From CAZUAQ01 sp964618455 (GTDB taxonomy: Bacteria > Planctomycetota > Phycisphaerae > UBA1845 > PWPN01), in the NCBI GenBank assembly GCA_964618455.1, contig CAZUAQ010000075.1:1-21601 (forward strand): a stretch of 21,601 nt of DNA, given 5' to 3'. The translations under genes were made by a program, and so were the position numbers. Positions within the stretch are counted from its first letter, which is position 1, and each line of letters starts with the position of its first letter. The notes under the pieces are model-generated. The model was given only the letters and a program-made list of their open reading frames with translations, was not told where the DNA came from and made no database searches. This document shows, one piece after another, positions 1 to 7,591 of this stretch.

Positions 1-530
1 TCAAGCAAAAAGAAGTGTGTTTACGAAAAACGCTGCGGACGGTAAACAGTTACAAGTGGGTTGGTTTTCTTTAGGGGTCGGGAGTCTTTTCGCGATCGCG
101 AGCGGGTTTCGGCGATCCCGCTCTCAGGCCCGAATACCCGAAACATCGTGAAATCCCTGATCCACGCGGTCAGACTGGCCGCATAACTGCGAAAGTTGAA
201 CTTGGCGGCCTTCAAACGGCCCAGAAGTCCGCTGCGGAGCGAAGAGAGGTCCGAGCATGAATTGGCGCAACGGGAGGGCGGTGTACAATAGCGAAACGCG
301 GCTCGGCTGCGTAGCCGCGTGCGGCTCAATGAACGTGCGTGAGACGCTTCGCCAGAGAAGGGACAGTCCTGTACCGTTTCACGTTCTTCTCGCTTGCTGA
401 GGTACATGTCCTTCTGATGCGTGCCGTCCCTCTCCGCAAAACGGGGACGGCCCCTGAGCTTCTCACACACTTTCTATGGGGAAATCTCGGTAGACTATGT
501 AAAACAAAGTACAAAGTAATGGAGTAATAG
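1..530. other. Intergenic region without a convincing gene
   Basis: No protein I recognise is encoded here on either strand. Open frames exist, including a 149-codon frame on the minus strand ending at 21, but their translations are arginine/serine-rich, show no family motif and have no good ribosome binding site. The visible structure is a perfect 8-bp inverted repeat at 423-451, listed separately. The last 30 bases before the next gene are AT-rich and carry its ribosome binding site (GGAG, seven bases before the ATG at 531). Confidence 0.5.
423..451. repeat. Inverted repeat, GCCGTCCC stem
   Basis: GCCGTCCC (423-430) and GGGACGGC (444-451) are perfect reverse complements separated by 13 bases. 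A related GGGAC-type sequence lies upstream at 360-370. Short GGGAC/GTCCC inverted repeats of this look are often found at REP-like or IS200/RAYT-associated elements, so a mobile-element scar is possible. No transposase is visible, and a plain RNA hairpin is equally possible. Confidence 0.35.
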
Positions 531-1259
531 ATGTTTAGATGTATTCTCATTGCCGTCCAATTGAATCTGGCTCTTGTTCTTCCGAGTGCACACGCCCATT
601 ACCTGTGGATCACTCTGGATCAGGAGGAAAACAAACCAGGAACCGCCAACATTTACTTTGAGGAATCAGCTTCTGTTGGTGACGGACACTACATTGGTCC
701 TTATCTTGACAATAAATCAACATGGGTGCGCACAATTGAGAACATCAACCCTCAATTAATCAAGCTTAAAGAAGAGCGGAGTGAAGAAGACAAACGGTGG
801 GCTACAGCAACAGTACCCTCGACTTCTCCCAAGAGTATTGAAACTTACTGGAAAGCTGGTGTGTATACACACGGTGAAACCTCCTCTTTGCTTTACTACT
901 ACGCACGTCATCTTGATGTTACCACCCATGAAGACCTGCATGATTTATGTCACGCGGATCATATGGACTTGAATATTCTTGCACACGGCGCCGGTGATGA
1001 GATGGAGTTGAAGGTCACGTGGAAGGACAAGCCTGTTGTCGACACCATCGTCTACATCACCAGTCCGGAAAACAATAAAGAGAACATCAAGACTGACGAG
1101 AAAGGCTTAGTACGTTTCAAGGTTAAGGAGAAAGGCGAGTACAGTTTCCTGGTCAAAATGTACATTAAGAAGAAAGGTAAAGACCCCATCACCAACCAGG
1201 AATACTCCCAGATCAGTCACCGTGCCACGCTCATAATGTCACTTCCGCTTAAAGAATAG
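531..1259 (+). CDS. DUF4198 family secreted protein
   Basis: This 242-residue protein starts with a Sec signal peptide: a hydrophobic stretch at residues 3-20 ends in S-A-H-A with probable cleavage after residue 22. The mature N-terminus HYLWI resembles the AH(D/Y)xWI opening of DUF4198 proteins (PF10670, related to CbiK/nickel-uptake-associated proteins). Residues ~150-240 look like a carboxypeptidase-regulatory or Ig-like beta domain (TDEKGLVRFKVKEKGEYSFLV), also typical of that family. DUF4198 proteins are periplasmic or surface proteins, sometimes linked to metal uptake; the substrate here is unknown. The ATG has GGAG seven bases upstream. Its base composition is clearly lower in GC (roughly mid-40s percent by hand count of a sample) than every neighbour, and lysine and AAA/AAG codons are common, suggesting acquisition by transfer. 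It stands alone, with no same-strand partner nearby. Confidence 0.72.
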   Translation: MFRCILIAVQLNLALVLPSAHAHYLWITLDQEENKPGTANIYFEESASVGDGHYIGPYLDNKSTWVRTIENINPQLIKLKEERSEEDKRWATATVPSTSPKSIETYWKAGVYTHGETSSLLYYYARHLDVTTHEDLHDLCHADHMDLNILAHGAGDEMELKVTWKDKPVVDTIVYITSPENNKENIKTDEKGLVRFKVKEKGEYSFLVKMYIKKKGKDPITNQEYSQISHRATLIMSLPLKE

Positions 1260-1263
1260 GAGG

Positions 1264-1282
1264 GCTCAAAAGGCTTTTGGGC
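1264..1282 (+). terminator. Weak hairpin after the DUF4198 gene
   Basis: GCTCAAAA (1264-1271) pairs with TTTTGGGC (1275-1282) around a GGC loop, including one G-U pair, five bases after the stop codon of the DUF4198 gene. The T-tract after it is poor (TCTTTT at 1290-1295), so termination is only a possibility. Confidence 0.35.
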
Positions 1283-1326
1283 TAGGGAGTCTTTTCGAGC
1301 TTCGACATTCCAAGACATATATCATT

Positions 1327-1372
1327 CGGATTCCGTCATTCCGATTTCGTCATCCAGCCGGATTTCATCACT
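1327..1372. repeat. Three imperfect ~15-bp tandem repeats
   Basis: CGGATTCCGTCATT (1327-1340), CCGATTTCGTCATCC (1341-1355) and CCGGATTTCATCACT (1358-1372) are imperfect copies of one unit. They lie between the ends of the convergent DUF4198 and NifU-like genes. No function is apparent. Confidence 0.35.
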
Positions 1373-1408
1373 GCGAATGCCCGGCGCGGGCAGGCCCCAG
1401 AAACCGCC

Positions 1409-1666
1409 TCACACGCACACCACTTCGCTCACCTCGGGCACCTTGTCCTTCAGGTTCCGCTCGATCCCCATCTTCAGCGTCATCGTGCTGGACGGGCAGC
1501 CCACGCACGCGCCGTGCAGGCGGAGCTGAACGACGCCTTGGTCGTCCATGTCCACGAACTCGATGTCCCCGCCATCACTCTGGACGGCCGGGCGAATCCG
1601 ATCGATCACTTCCGACACCTTCTCCTTGATCTCGGCGGTGGCCGAGCTTCCGCTTTCGTCCGTCAT
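1409..1666 (-). CDS. NifU C-terminal domain Fe-S scaffold protein
   Basis: The 85-residue protein is a stand-alone NifU-like (Nfu) domain. Such proteins bind a transient Fe-S cluster through a CxxC pair and hand it to client apoproteins in the cytoplasm. The family signature is plain: residues 22-42 contain IRPAVQSDGGDIEFVD, and H51-G-A-C54-V-G-C57-P-S-S is the cluster-binding motif, followed by a helix ending in VPEVSEV. The frame is open far upstream of this ATG, but that part overlaps the next gene in another frame and has no Nfu features. The ATG at 1666 has a GAGGG ribosome binding site and starts at the usual length for the family. A general housekeeping role is likely; it could also supply the Fe-S-rich hydrogenase encoded further along, but nothing links them directly. 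Confidence 0.88.
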   Translation of the reverse strand: MTDESGSSATAEIKEKVSEVIDRIRPAVQSDGGDIEFVDMDDQGVVQLRLHGACVGCPSSTMTLKMGIERNLKDKVPEVSEVVCV

Positions 1667-1791
1667 GGTGCACCCTCGCTGTGTGTTCGCGGTCAAACGC
1701 CTCGGTACTTTGAGTATAAAGAGGCCCGGGGCGCCGGACAAGTCGGGCGCCCCGGGCGTAGGGGGATTCAGGAGTTCACACATCGCCGAAA

Positions 1792-2514
1792 TCAGGCGAT
1801 CTTCTTCATGCCGATCTCGACTGCCTTCTTCTGGGCGGCGGGGGCATCGCTGTCGGCGATGGCTTTGTAAATCCGCTTGGCCTCGGAGGTCTTGCCCGCC
1901 TCGGCGAGATTCTCCGCCAGGCGAATCCGCGACTTCATCGCCCGAACCTTGTGCAGTCCCTCCGCTTCGTGGCACGCGCTCGCGATTGCCTCGTCCACCT
2001 GCGGGTCCGCATAACGCGACAGCACGTCCACCGCCGCCAGCGCCACGTCCGGGTCCCTGTCCTTCGTCGCCGCCATCAACGCCTCCTTGGCATCGTCGCC
2101 GGCGCGATACCCCAGAGCGTTGATCACGCCGATCCGGAAGTCCGGGCCGACGCTTTCGTCCAATGCCTCGACCAGCGCCTTCGTCGCCTCCTCGCCCTCG
2201 CATCGATCGATGGCGTACCGCGCCGATTCGCGCAGGTAGAAGTCGCCCATGCACGCGATGAGCACCGGCAACTGCTTCGGCGTGACCACGTAGCTGATCA
2301 GATAGCACAGCTTCTTGCGGACGTGACCGGGATGCACATGCTTGTCCTTCTCGCCCTTCGCCCCGATCTCGGCGGCGATCGCCTCGGCCACTTCGTCGCC
2401 GTTGGCGCCGGGAGCGCTCGCCCGCGTCACGATCTCCAGCAGCTTCTGATTCCCGCGCCAGGACTGCTCCTGGTCGCCGTGAAGTTCCATCACCTGTTTC
2501 TTGATCTCTTCCAT
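1792..2514 (-). CDS. HEAT-repeat protein
   Basis: This soluble 240-residue protein consists of helical repeats. Residues ~75-180 show at least three HEAT or PBS-lyase-type units, for example FRIGVINALGYRAGDDAKEA followed by DPDVALAAVDVLSRYADPQV. A lysine/alanine-rich TPR-like helix pair follows (residues ~190-225, AENLAEAGKTSEAKRIYKAI). No signal peptide or membrane segment is visible. HEAT proteins act as protein-binding scaffolds; the partner is unknown. It lies 126 bases downstream of the Gfo/Idh/MocA oxidoreductase gene on the same strand and may be co-transcribed. The ATG has AAAGGA about ten bases upstream. Confidence 0.75.
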   Translation of the reverse strand: MEEIKKQVMELHGDQEQSWRGNQKLLEIVTRASAPGANGDEVAEAIAAEIGAKGEKDKHVHPGHVRKKLCYLISYVVTPKQLPVLIACMGDFYLRESARYAIDRCEGEEATKALVEALDESVGPDFRIGVINALGYRAGDDAKEALMAATKDRDPDVALAAVDVLSRYADPQVDEAIASACHEAEGLHKVRAMKSRIRLAENLAEAGKTSEAKRIYKAIADSDAPAAQKKAVEIGMKKIA

Positions 2515-2640
2515 CTGTCTCGATCCTTTATGAGTTCGGTTCCTGGGAACCGTCCAGCTTGAACTCGACTTCTCTTCGTCCTTGTAAGCGACGTCTTGCG
2601 CTCACGGGGTTGACCGGAATGCCGCACGTTTGCCCATGGC

Positions 2641-3999
2641 TTACAGGTGCCAGGGCGCCCGCATCGGACGGCGGCGCATCGCGTTGGCGGCATCGTCGCC
2701 GATGAACTCCATCTTGTCCGGGTTCCACTTCAGCGGCCGGCCGAGCTGCATCGAGATGTTCCCGAGGTGGCAGACCACCACCGAGCTCGCGCCGATCGCA
2801 ACGTCGCAGATCGGCTTCTCGCGCGTCTTCATGCAGTCGATCCAGTCCAGGTGATGGTTGTCGCTCTTGTAGAGACGGACATCGTTCGGCCCGAACTTCG
2901 ACTTCAGGATGTCCGGGTCCGACGCCTTGATCTCGCTGCGGCTGACGAAGATCCAGCCGTCCGAGCCCTTGAACTTCACGCCGTTGCCGAACTCGGTCCC
3001 GTCGTCGTACTTCTGGCCGCGCGTGTGGCAGTAGAGATCGACGCCGTTGGCATACTTGTAGTGGACGTCGAAGTGCTTCGGCGCCGTGTGCATGCCCTTC
3101 TTGGAGAACTCGCACTTCGTCCCGTCCACGTACACCGGACCGGAGCCGTCCATGCCGAGCGCCCACTGGGCAATGTCGTTGTGGTGCGCGCCCCAGTCGG
3201 TCATCACACCGCCGGAGTAATCGAGGAACCAGCGGAACTGGTAATGCACGCGGTTCGGCGCGTAATCGACGTACGGCGCCTGGCCGAGCCAGAAGTTCCA
3301 GTCCAGCTCCGGCGGCGGCGTCTTCGGCGGTATCCAGTCGCCGTCGCTCACGCCGTGCAGGACGGTGTCCACGCGCGAAATCTTGCCGATCTTCCCGTTG
3401 CGCACCAGTTCGCACGCCTGGTGGAACTGGCCGCTGCTGCGCTGCTGGCTGCCGGTCTGGAACACCGCGCCGTAACGCCGCGCCGCCGCCACGATCGCCT
3501 GCGCCTCCTCGATCGTCAGCGTCAGCGGCTTCTCGCAGTAGACGTCCAGCCCGCACTCCATCGCCGCGATGCACGGCAGCGTGTGCCAGTGATCCGGCGT
3601 CACGACGAACACGGCATCAAGATCCGTGCGCTCAAGCAGCTCGCGGTAATCGTTGTAGATCCCGACGCGACGGTTGCCGGGCATCTTCTTCACACGCTGG
3701 GCGGCATCGTTGCGGCGATTGCGATCCACGTCGCACACCGCCGCCACATCGATCTGGTCGCGAATCGGCTTGTTGCCGAGACACTGGCTCAGGTGATGGC
3801 CGTTGCCCAGGCTGCCCGTGCCGATGAAGCCGACCGTGAATCGATCGCTCGGTGACTTGCGCCCGTCCTTGCCGAGGGCGCTGGCGGGAATGATGGTCGG
3901 CACGGCCGCGGCCGCGACGGCTCCCTTGGCGGAACCCTTGAGAAAATCTCGCCGGTTCAGGGTCGATGGTTGTCCGGATCTCGTTGACGCGTCGGGCAT
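2641..3999 (-). CDS. Tat-exported Gfo/Idh/MocA family oxidoreductase
   Basis: This 452-residue NAD(P)-dependent sugar or cyclitol dehydrogenase-type protein has a twin-arginine signal (N15-R-R-D-F-L-K21, then an alanine-rich hydrophobic stretch to ~42), so the folded protein with its cofactor is exported. The Rossmann motif is V56-G-F-I-G-T-G-S-L-G65. The family's E156-K157-P158 motif, whose lysine is usually catalytic, is present, as are WHTLPCIAAME before it and a C-terminal GFO_IDH_MocA domain with a tryptophan- and histidine-rich middle (DWGAHHNDIAQWALG). Planctomycetes carry many such paralogues with Tat signals, thought to act on sugars or glycans outside the cytoplasm; the substrate cannot be read from sequence. 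The start is well supported: AGGAGG lies eight bases before the ATG. The HEAT-repeat gene follows. Confidence 0.9.
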   Translation of the reverse strand: MPDASTRSGQPSTLNRRDFLKGSAKGAVAAAAVPTIIPASALGKDGRKSPSDRFTVGFIGTGSLGNGHHLSQCLGNKPIRDQIDVAAVCDVDRNRRNDAAQRVKKMPGNRRVGIYNDYRELLERTDLDAVFVVTPDHWHTLPCIAAMECGLDVYCEKPLTLTIEEAQAIVAAARRYGAVFQTGSQQRSSGQFHQACELVRNGKIGKISRVDTVLHGVSDGDWIPPKTPPPELDWNFWLGQAPYVDYAPNRVHYQFRWFLDYSGGVMTDWGAHHNDIAQWALGMDGSGPVYVDGTKCEFSKKGMHTAPKHFDVHYKYANGVDLYCHTRGQKYDDGTEFGNGVKFKGSDGWIFVSRSEIKASDPDILKSKFGPNDVRLYKSDNHHLDWIDCMKTREKPICDVAIGASSVVVCHLGNISMQLGRPLKWNPDKMEFIGDDAANAMRRRPMRAPWHL

Positions 4000-4191
4000 G
4001 AATGCAACCTCCTGCGCGGTGGTGTGAAACCGTAGATGAATGCTTCGTCGATCCCGATACCGTCAGGGTCGACCGGGTCGGGCATTGTAACGCACCAGCC
4101 GCCCCGGCGGGAGTCCGACACGAATTGGTCAAAAACCCGGGGCCAGCCTCACGGCCATCCCAAGCCGGCCGGCCACTCGTCGGGTTCCCGG

Positions 4192-5064
4192 TCACGCCGA
4201 GGCCAGCGTGAAAACGGTGATCTCCGGCCGGGCGCAGAACCGCACCCGCTTGAGCCAGCCGATCCCCCGGTTGACGTAGAGGTGATTGCCGTGACGCGTA
4301 AAATGCCCCGCCACGAACTCCTTGTGCCGGATCGGCAGCAGGGGCGCGCCGTAGAACGGGATCCGGACCTGTCCACCGTGTGTGTGGCCCGAGAGTGTCC
4401 ACTGGACCGAGGTTTCCGAAAGTTCCATGAAGGTGTCCGGATTGTGGCTCAGCGCGATGCAGGGCAGCTCCGGATCCACGAGTCCCATCGCATGGTCGAG
4501 GTCGTAATCGTCGCTCCAGTAATCTTCGAGCCCGAGCACCTGCACGGCGCCCTTGTCGTCCCCGAGGCGGTACACCTCATTTCTGAGAACGAAGACGCCC
4601 GCATCGGCGGTGGCCTTCGCCACTCGATCCGCTCCCTGCCGGTACCCCGATCGCTTCGGCCCCCACACGCTCCAGTCATGGTTTCCCAGACTCGCCAGTT
4701 TCACCGCTTCCCCACTCAGGGCTTCCATCAGCCGCGCAATCTGACCCTCAGGACGCTCGCGGCCCTGGTGGACGATGTCGCCCGTGATCACGATGAGGTC
4801 GGGATCCAGGCGGTTCACCTTGTCGATCACGGATTGATAATGGCTCCACGGCACGCCGGCACCGATGTGCAGATCACTGAGTTGAACCATGCGTTTGCCG
4901 ACCAGCGATGTCGCCAAACCTCGAATCGGCATATCGACCTGCCGAACCGTTTCCCAGACCGGCTCGATCCGCCAGGCATATCCCCCCATCAGAATGGGCA
5001 CCGCCGCTCCCCCCGCCAGAACGCGGAGCGCCCGCCTTCTCGTCATCCTCTTCAGTTTTCCCAT
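4192..5064 (-). CDS. Membrane-anchored metallophosphoesterase, YkuE/YaeI-like
   Basis: This calcineurin-like phosphoesterase has 290 residues from the chosen ATG. All metal-ligand motifs are visible in order: LSDLHIG (D64, H66), TGDIVHQG, LGNHDWSVWG, LSHNPDTF and LSGHTHGGQVRIP, so the enzyme should bind two metals and be active. The N-terminus has an arginine-rich start (TRRRALRVLAGGAAVPIL) followed by a hydrophobic segment, fitting a Tat-like or uncleaved signal anchor that places the catalytic domain outside the cytoplasm. YkuE-like enzymes of this family are implicated in cell-wall or lipid phosphate-ester hydrolysis; the substrate here is unknown. The frame stays open 21 codons upstream, but AGAGGA precedes the ATG at 5064 and the signal sequence then begins directly, so I prefer this start. 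It is probably a separate unit from the oxidoreductase gene 192 bases downstream. Confidence 0.87.
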   Translation of the reverse strand: MGKLKRMTRRRALRVLAGGAAVPILMGGYAWRIEPVWETVRQVDMPIRGLATSLVGKRMVQLSDLHIGAGVPWSHYQSVIDKVNRLDPDLIVITGDIVHQGRERPEGQIARLMEALSGEAVKLASLGNHDWSVWGPKRSGYRQGADRVAKATADAGVFVLRNEVYRLGDDKGAVQVLGLEDYWSDDYDLDHAMGLVDPELPCIALSHNPDTFMELSETSVQWTLSGHTHGGQVRIPFYGAPLLPIRHKEFVAGHFTRHGNHLYVNRGIGWLKRVRFCARPEITVFTLASA

Positions 5065-5196
5065 AACACCCAGATCCTCTTTATAGCTCCCCTCGGTGCT
5101 CACCTGAATAAGACCCCGACCTTGCATGCTCCCTGCATGAAGTTGTATTCCGACATCGAGTATTCACTGTGAAATACGCATCGGCCGTGGTTTTGT

Positions 5197-5227
5197 TTGA
5201 AACCCGCGCGACGGAAAAACGTACAAT
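5197..5227 (+). promoter_or_regulatory. Possible promoter TTGAAA-N19-TACAAT
   Basis: TTGAAA (5197-5202) and TACAAT (5222-5227) match -35 and -10 boxes, but the 19-base spacing is long. It would drive the structured region and the DUF2617 gene to its right. Confidence 0.3.
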
Positions 5228-5239
5228 AAGGAGCGGCGT

Positions 5240-5293
5240 ATGGAGTCGCACCCGCATCCAGGCTTTGTCAGTGCGTTTCAACGCGATTTTTGA
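5240..5293 (+). CDS. Possible 17-residue small ORF
   Basis: An ATG at 5240 is preceded by AAGGAG at the right distance and opens a 17-residue frame, MESHPHPGFVSAFQRDF, ending in TGA. It sits just before a structured stretch upstream of the DUF2617 gene, where a leader peptide might be expected. The peptide has no run of one amino acid. The -10 box upstream would put the transcript start within or just after the ribosome binding site, which argues against translation from that promoter. This is weak support only. Confidence 0.2.
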   Translation: MESHPHPGFVSAFQRDF

Positions 5294-5311
5294 TTAAAAA
5301 ATGCTTGGTTT

Positions 5312-5415
5312 GGGGTGCAGCATCCATTAAAATCGACCACGGAATAAACCTTCCACCCCGCCTACCTGGAGGGAGTAGCCGCTTGTGGTCGGTTCGTTGT
5401 GCTCAGGCAGCACCC
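5312..5415 (+). ncRNA. Candidate structured RNA or 5' leader, unidentified
   Basis: This gap between two divergent genes has nested complementarity. GGGTGC (5313-5318) can pair with GCACCC (5410-5415). Inside it AATCGACCAC (5331-5340) pairs with GTGGTCGGTT (5385-5394), ten pairs with one G-U. Inside that GGAA (5341-5344) pairs with TTCC (5351-5354). A rival hairpin, GTGCT (5399-5403) with AGCAC (5409-5413), overlaps the 3' side of the outer stem, so two folds may exchange. The central GGAGGGAGTAGCC (5368-5380) loosely recalls the helix 8 region of SRP RNA, and the long stem with bubbles could also suit 6S RNA, but neither consensus is met. I recognise no riboswitch core. It could be the leader of the DUF2617 mRNA or a separate small RNA. 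The strand is inferred from the gene downstream. Confidence 0.35.
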
Positions 5416-5451
5416 TCACCCTAAGTGATGGCGCCCTAATGTTTTGTGTAT

Positions 5452-5483
5452 AAAGGTGCAAGTGGTTTCACCTTTGCGTTTTC
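5452..5483 (+). terminator. Hairpin AAAGGTG/CACCTTT with short T-tract
   Basis: AAAGGTG (5452-5458) pairs perfectly with CACCTTT (5469-5475), followed by GCGTTTTC. It could end the structured RNA before the DUF2617 gene. A competing reading is a promoter: TATAAA at 5449-5454 is a fair -10 box, but its -35 region (GTGATG, 5425-5430) is poor. Confidence 0.35.
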
Positions 5484-5548
5484 ATAGAGCCGGTCCGGGA
5501 GGATCCCGAAACGTCCGGTTTTGAGCACCAGGCTAGAAGGATAGTGCC

Positions 5549-6145
5549 GTGGAGTTGGGTCAATCTTTACAGAGAGTGGCGGATCTGAAGTTCGTCCTGT
5601 ATCGCAGGGGACTTCATCCGGAGTTGTTCCACATTCACCAGAGTCGCCACCTGGAGCGTCCCTCGTATCAGGCGGACATCTGGGTGACCGGGTTGTCGCA
5701 TGTCATCACGGTCCAGTCGGCCGGGCGATGCGTGACCGAAGCGACCTCGGATGACATCGAGGTTCTGCCCCACAACGGGATGGTGACCTCCTTCCAGTTT
5801 CGCGGCGAACGCGATCACCTGGAAACGTTTGATGACGGCATGCGGTACATCCTTTCGACGCAGGTCGAACGGATGAACCAGAATCTGTACCACGCCACGC
5901 ATCGCGACCTGCTGCGTTATGCCTCGTCGCGCGGGCTGCTGGTGCAGTTTGACGAATGGACCGGTGAAGAGGATCTCTCGCCGTTTACGTTCCTCGATTT
6001 TGAGGCGCGGGATCAGGAACTGCACCTTCACGCGTACCACGCCTTCCCGGCGGACTACACGGTGCTGAAGACGCAGTCGATCATCGAGGTCGGCCGTCGC
6101 ACACCCGTGGCGGCGGGCCCCACGGAACGCCGGTACAGCCAGTAA
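5549..6145 (+). CDS. DUF2617 family protein
   Basis: The 198-residue protein has no signal peptide or membrane segment and should be cytoplasmic. Its opening (VADLKFVLYRRGLHPELF, then IHQSRHLERPSYQADIWVTGLSHVITV) is the pattern I associate with DUF2617, a family of unknown function found in planctomycetes. No catalytic motif is evident; conserved-looking histidines and acidic residues are spread along the chain. Translation starts at a GTG with AGAAGGA eight bases upstream. The gene stands alone and is followed by a strong intrinsic terminator, so it is probably monocistronic, perhaps with the structured 5' region as its leader. The family call rests on memory of the N-terminal pattern; the function is unknown. 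Confidence 0.7.
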   Translation: MELGQSLQRVADLKFVLYRRGLHPELFHIHQSRHLERPSYQADIWVTGLSHVITVQSAGRCVTEATSDDIEVLPHNGMVTSFQFRGERDHLETFDDGMRYILSTQVERMNQNLYHATHRDLLRYASSRGLLVQFDEWTGEEDLSPFTFLDFEARDQELHLHAYHAFPADYTVLKTQSIIEVGRRTPVAAGPTERRYSQ

Positions 6146-6192
6146 TAATGACGCGAGCCGGGCGTTCGCAGCAGAGCAAAGAATGCCAACCC

Positions 6193-6224
6193 AAGAGGCT
6201 TCCGATCGGAAGCCTCTTTTTTTT
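6193..6224 (+). terminator. Strong intrinsic terminator after the DUF2617 gene
   Basis: A perfect 26-base palindrome (6193-6218), arms AAGAGGCTTCCGA and TCGGAAGCCTCTT, runs straight into eight T residues (6217-6224). It lies 47 bases after the DUF2617 stop. The minus-strand side lacks a T-tract, so it serves the plus strand rather than queA. Confidence 0.9.
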
Positions 6225-6257
6225 CGCGCCGGCCGTTCATGCACGCAGCACCGGATG

Positions 6258-7340
6258 TCAACGGATCAGCATGGCATCGCCGTAGCTGTAGAAGTGGTAG
6301 CCTTGTTGAATGGCCTCCTGATAGGCGTTCCGCACATTATCGCGCCCCGCTAGGGCAAACACCATGGCCAGCAGCGTGCTCTCGGGCAGATGAAAGTTCG
6401 TGATCAGTGCGTCGACGCATCGGTATCGGTATGGCGGATAGATGAAGAGTCGCGATTCCCCCGTCCCGGGCCGTACGTTTCCGCCCGCGTCAGCACATGT
6501 CTCGAGCACACGCACACTGGTTGTCCCCACCGCCACGATCGGCCTTCGCTCGGCGCGGGCGGTGTTGATGACCTCCGCTGCTGAGGGTGCCACCTCGTAG
6601 CGTTCGGCATGCATGTCGTGCCTCGTCAGATCGTCGCCGCGGATGGGCTGAAACGTCCCGACGCCGACATGCAACGTGACCCGCGCGGTCTGAAACCCCT
6701 TGCGATCCAGCTCCGTCAATAACTCCGGTGTGAAATGAAGACCGGCGGTCGGCGCCGCCACCGAACCGGGCTGCTCGGCATAGACGGTCTGATAGCGGGC
6801 GCGATCCTGCTGCTCCAAGGAATCCTCGGGGGTATTCGATTCATCCCCGGCGGCGGTGTCACTCTTTCGCTCACGGCGGATGTACGGCGGCAGCGGCACG
6901 CGACCCACGCGGTCCAGCAACGCGGCTGTGTCCTCCGGCGGATCGGGGCGAACCTGCCAGGTCCCCTCGGCGGTGCGATCGACCAGTCGCAGACCGGAAC
7001 CGGTCTCCGCCGCGAACTCGAGCCGTTCCCCCGGTTTGAGGCGGCGCGATCCGGTGAGCATGATCTCCCAGAGGCCCGGCTCGGGCTCGCGCAGATAGAG
7101 CCCTTCGAGTTCGGCCCCGGACTCCCGACGCAAGAGCAACCGCGCGGGCAGCACGCGGGTGTCGTTCAGCACCAGCAGTGCGCCGGGTGGCAGGAGGTCG
7201 GGCAGGTCGCGGAAGTGATGATGAGCGATTGCCCCGGAAGCCTGATGCAGGAGCAACAGTCGGCTCTCATCCCGCCGTTCAGCGGGATGGCGGGCGATCA
7301 GCTCGGGAGGCAATTCGTAATGCAGTTCGCGTACGTGCAT
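6258..7340 (-). CDS. queA: S-adenosylmethionine:tRNA ribosyltransferase-isomerase
   Basis: QueA transfers and isomerises the ribosyl group of S-adenosylmethionine onto 7-aminomethyl-7-deazaguanine at the tRNA wobble position, giving epoxyqueuosine. The 360-residue protein shows the family pattern throughout: HYELPPELIARHPAERRDESRLL at the N-terminus, LVLNDTRVLPARL, YQTVYAEQPGSVAAPTAGLHF in the middle, TLHVGVGTFQPI, and LITNFHLPESTLLAMVFALAG near the end. No motif is missing. The start MHVRELHYELP aligns with the usual QueA N-terminus; another ATG four codons upstream is possible but lacks a ribosome binding site. No other queuosine gene is in the window, and it is not in an obvious operon. 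Confidence 0.96.
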   Translation of the reverse strand: MHVRELHYELPPELIARHPAERRDESRLLLLHQASGAIAHHHFRDLPDLLPPGALLVLNDTRVLPARLLLRRESGAELEGLYLREPEPGLWEIMLTGSRRLKPGERLEFAAETGSGLRLVDRTAEGTWQVRPDPPEDTAALLDRVGRVPLPPYIRRERKSDTAAGDESNTPEDSLEQQDRARYQTVYAEQPGSVAAPTAGLHFTPELLTELDRKGFQTARVTLHVGVGTFQPIRGDDLTRHDMHAERYEVAPSAAEVINTARAERRPIVAVGTTSVRVLETCADAGGNVRPGTGESRLFIYPPYRYRCVDALITNFHLPESTLLAMVFALAGRDNVRNAYQEAIQQGYHFYSYGDAMLIR

Positions 7341-7437
7341 GGCCACTCTCATGATGAAACGATGCCCATCATAGCGTGACCCGGCGGGCGTGGCGTCCCG
7401 GCTTCACCAGGTCCGTTTATGTTGATTCAGGGCAACA

Positions 7438-7456
7438 CGGCGAGGGCCTCTCGCCG
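7438..7456. repeat. Perfect 7-bp hairpin upstream of queA
   Basis: CGGCGAG (7438-7444) pairs with CTCGCCG (7450-7456) around a five-base loop, in the 250-base gap between the divergent queA and the hypothetical gene at 7592. No T-tract follows on either strand. The gap holds other small palindromic stretches near 7520-7560 but no gene that I can support. Confidence 0.4.
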
Positions 7457-7591
7457 GCAGCACCCCTCGACAATTTTCACCGTAACTCTCTTCATGCATG
7501 CACCTTACGTTCACGAGCCTCGACGTGTCACGACGTCGGCATGAGGCATGCCCCCTCTTCTCCCAGGGAGGAGAACTTTCGGGGTGAGGAG

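Noticed and set aside
21..470. 149-codon minus-strand frame at the left edge
   Set aside because: Translation is Arg/Ser-rich without motifs and it overlaps an inverted repeat; no start signal is convincing.
2647..3855. 402-codon plus-strand frame opposite the Gfo/Idh/MocA gene
   Set aside because: No family signal and low-complexity Val/Arg/His content; the minus-strand gene is clear.
4084..4089. TACAAT on the minus strand as a -10 box for the Gfo/Idh/MocA gene
   Set aside because: No acceptable -35 sequence lies 16-19 bases upstream; the nearest TTGACC is 37 bases away.
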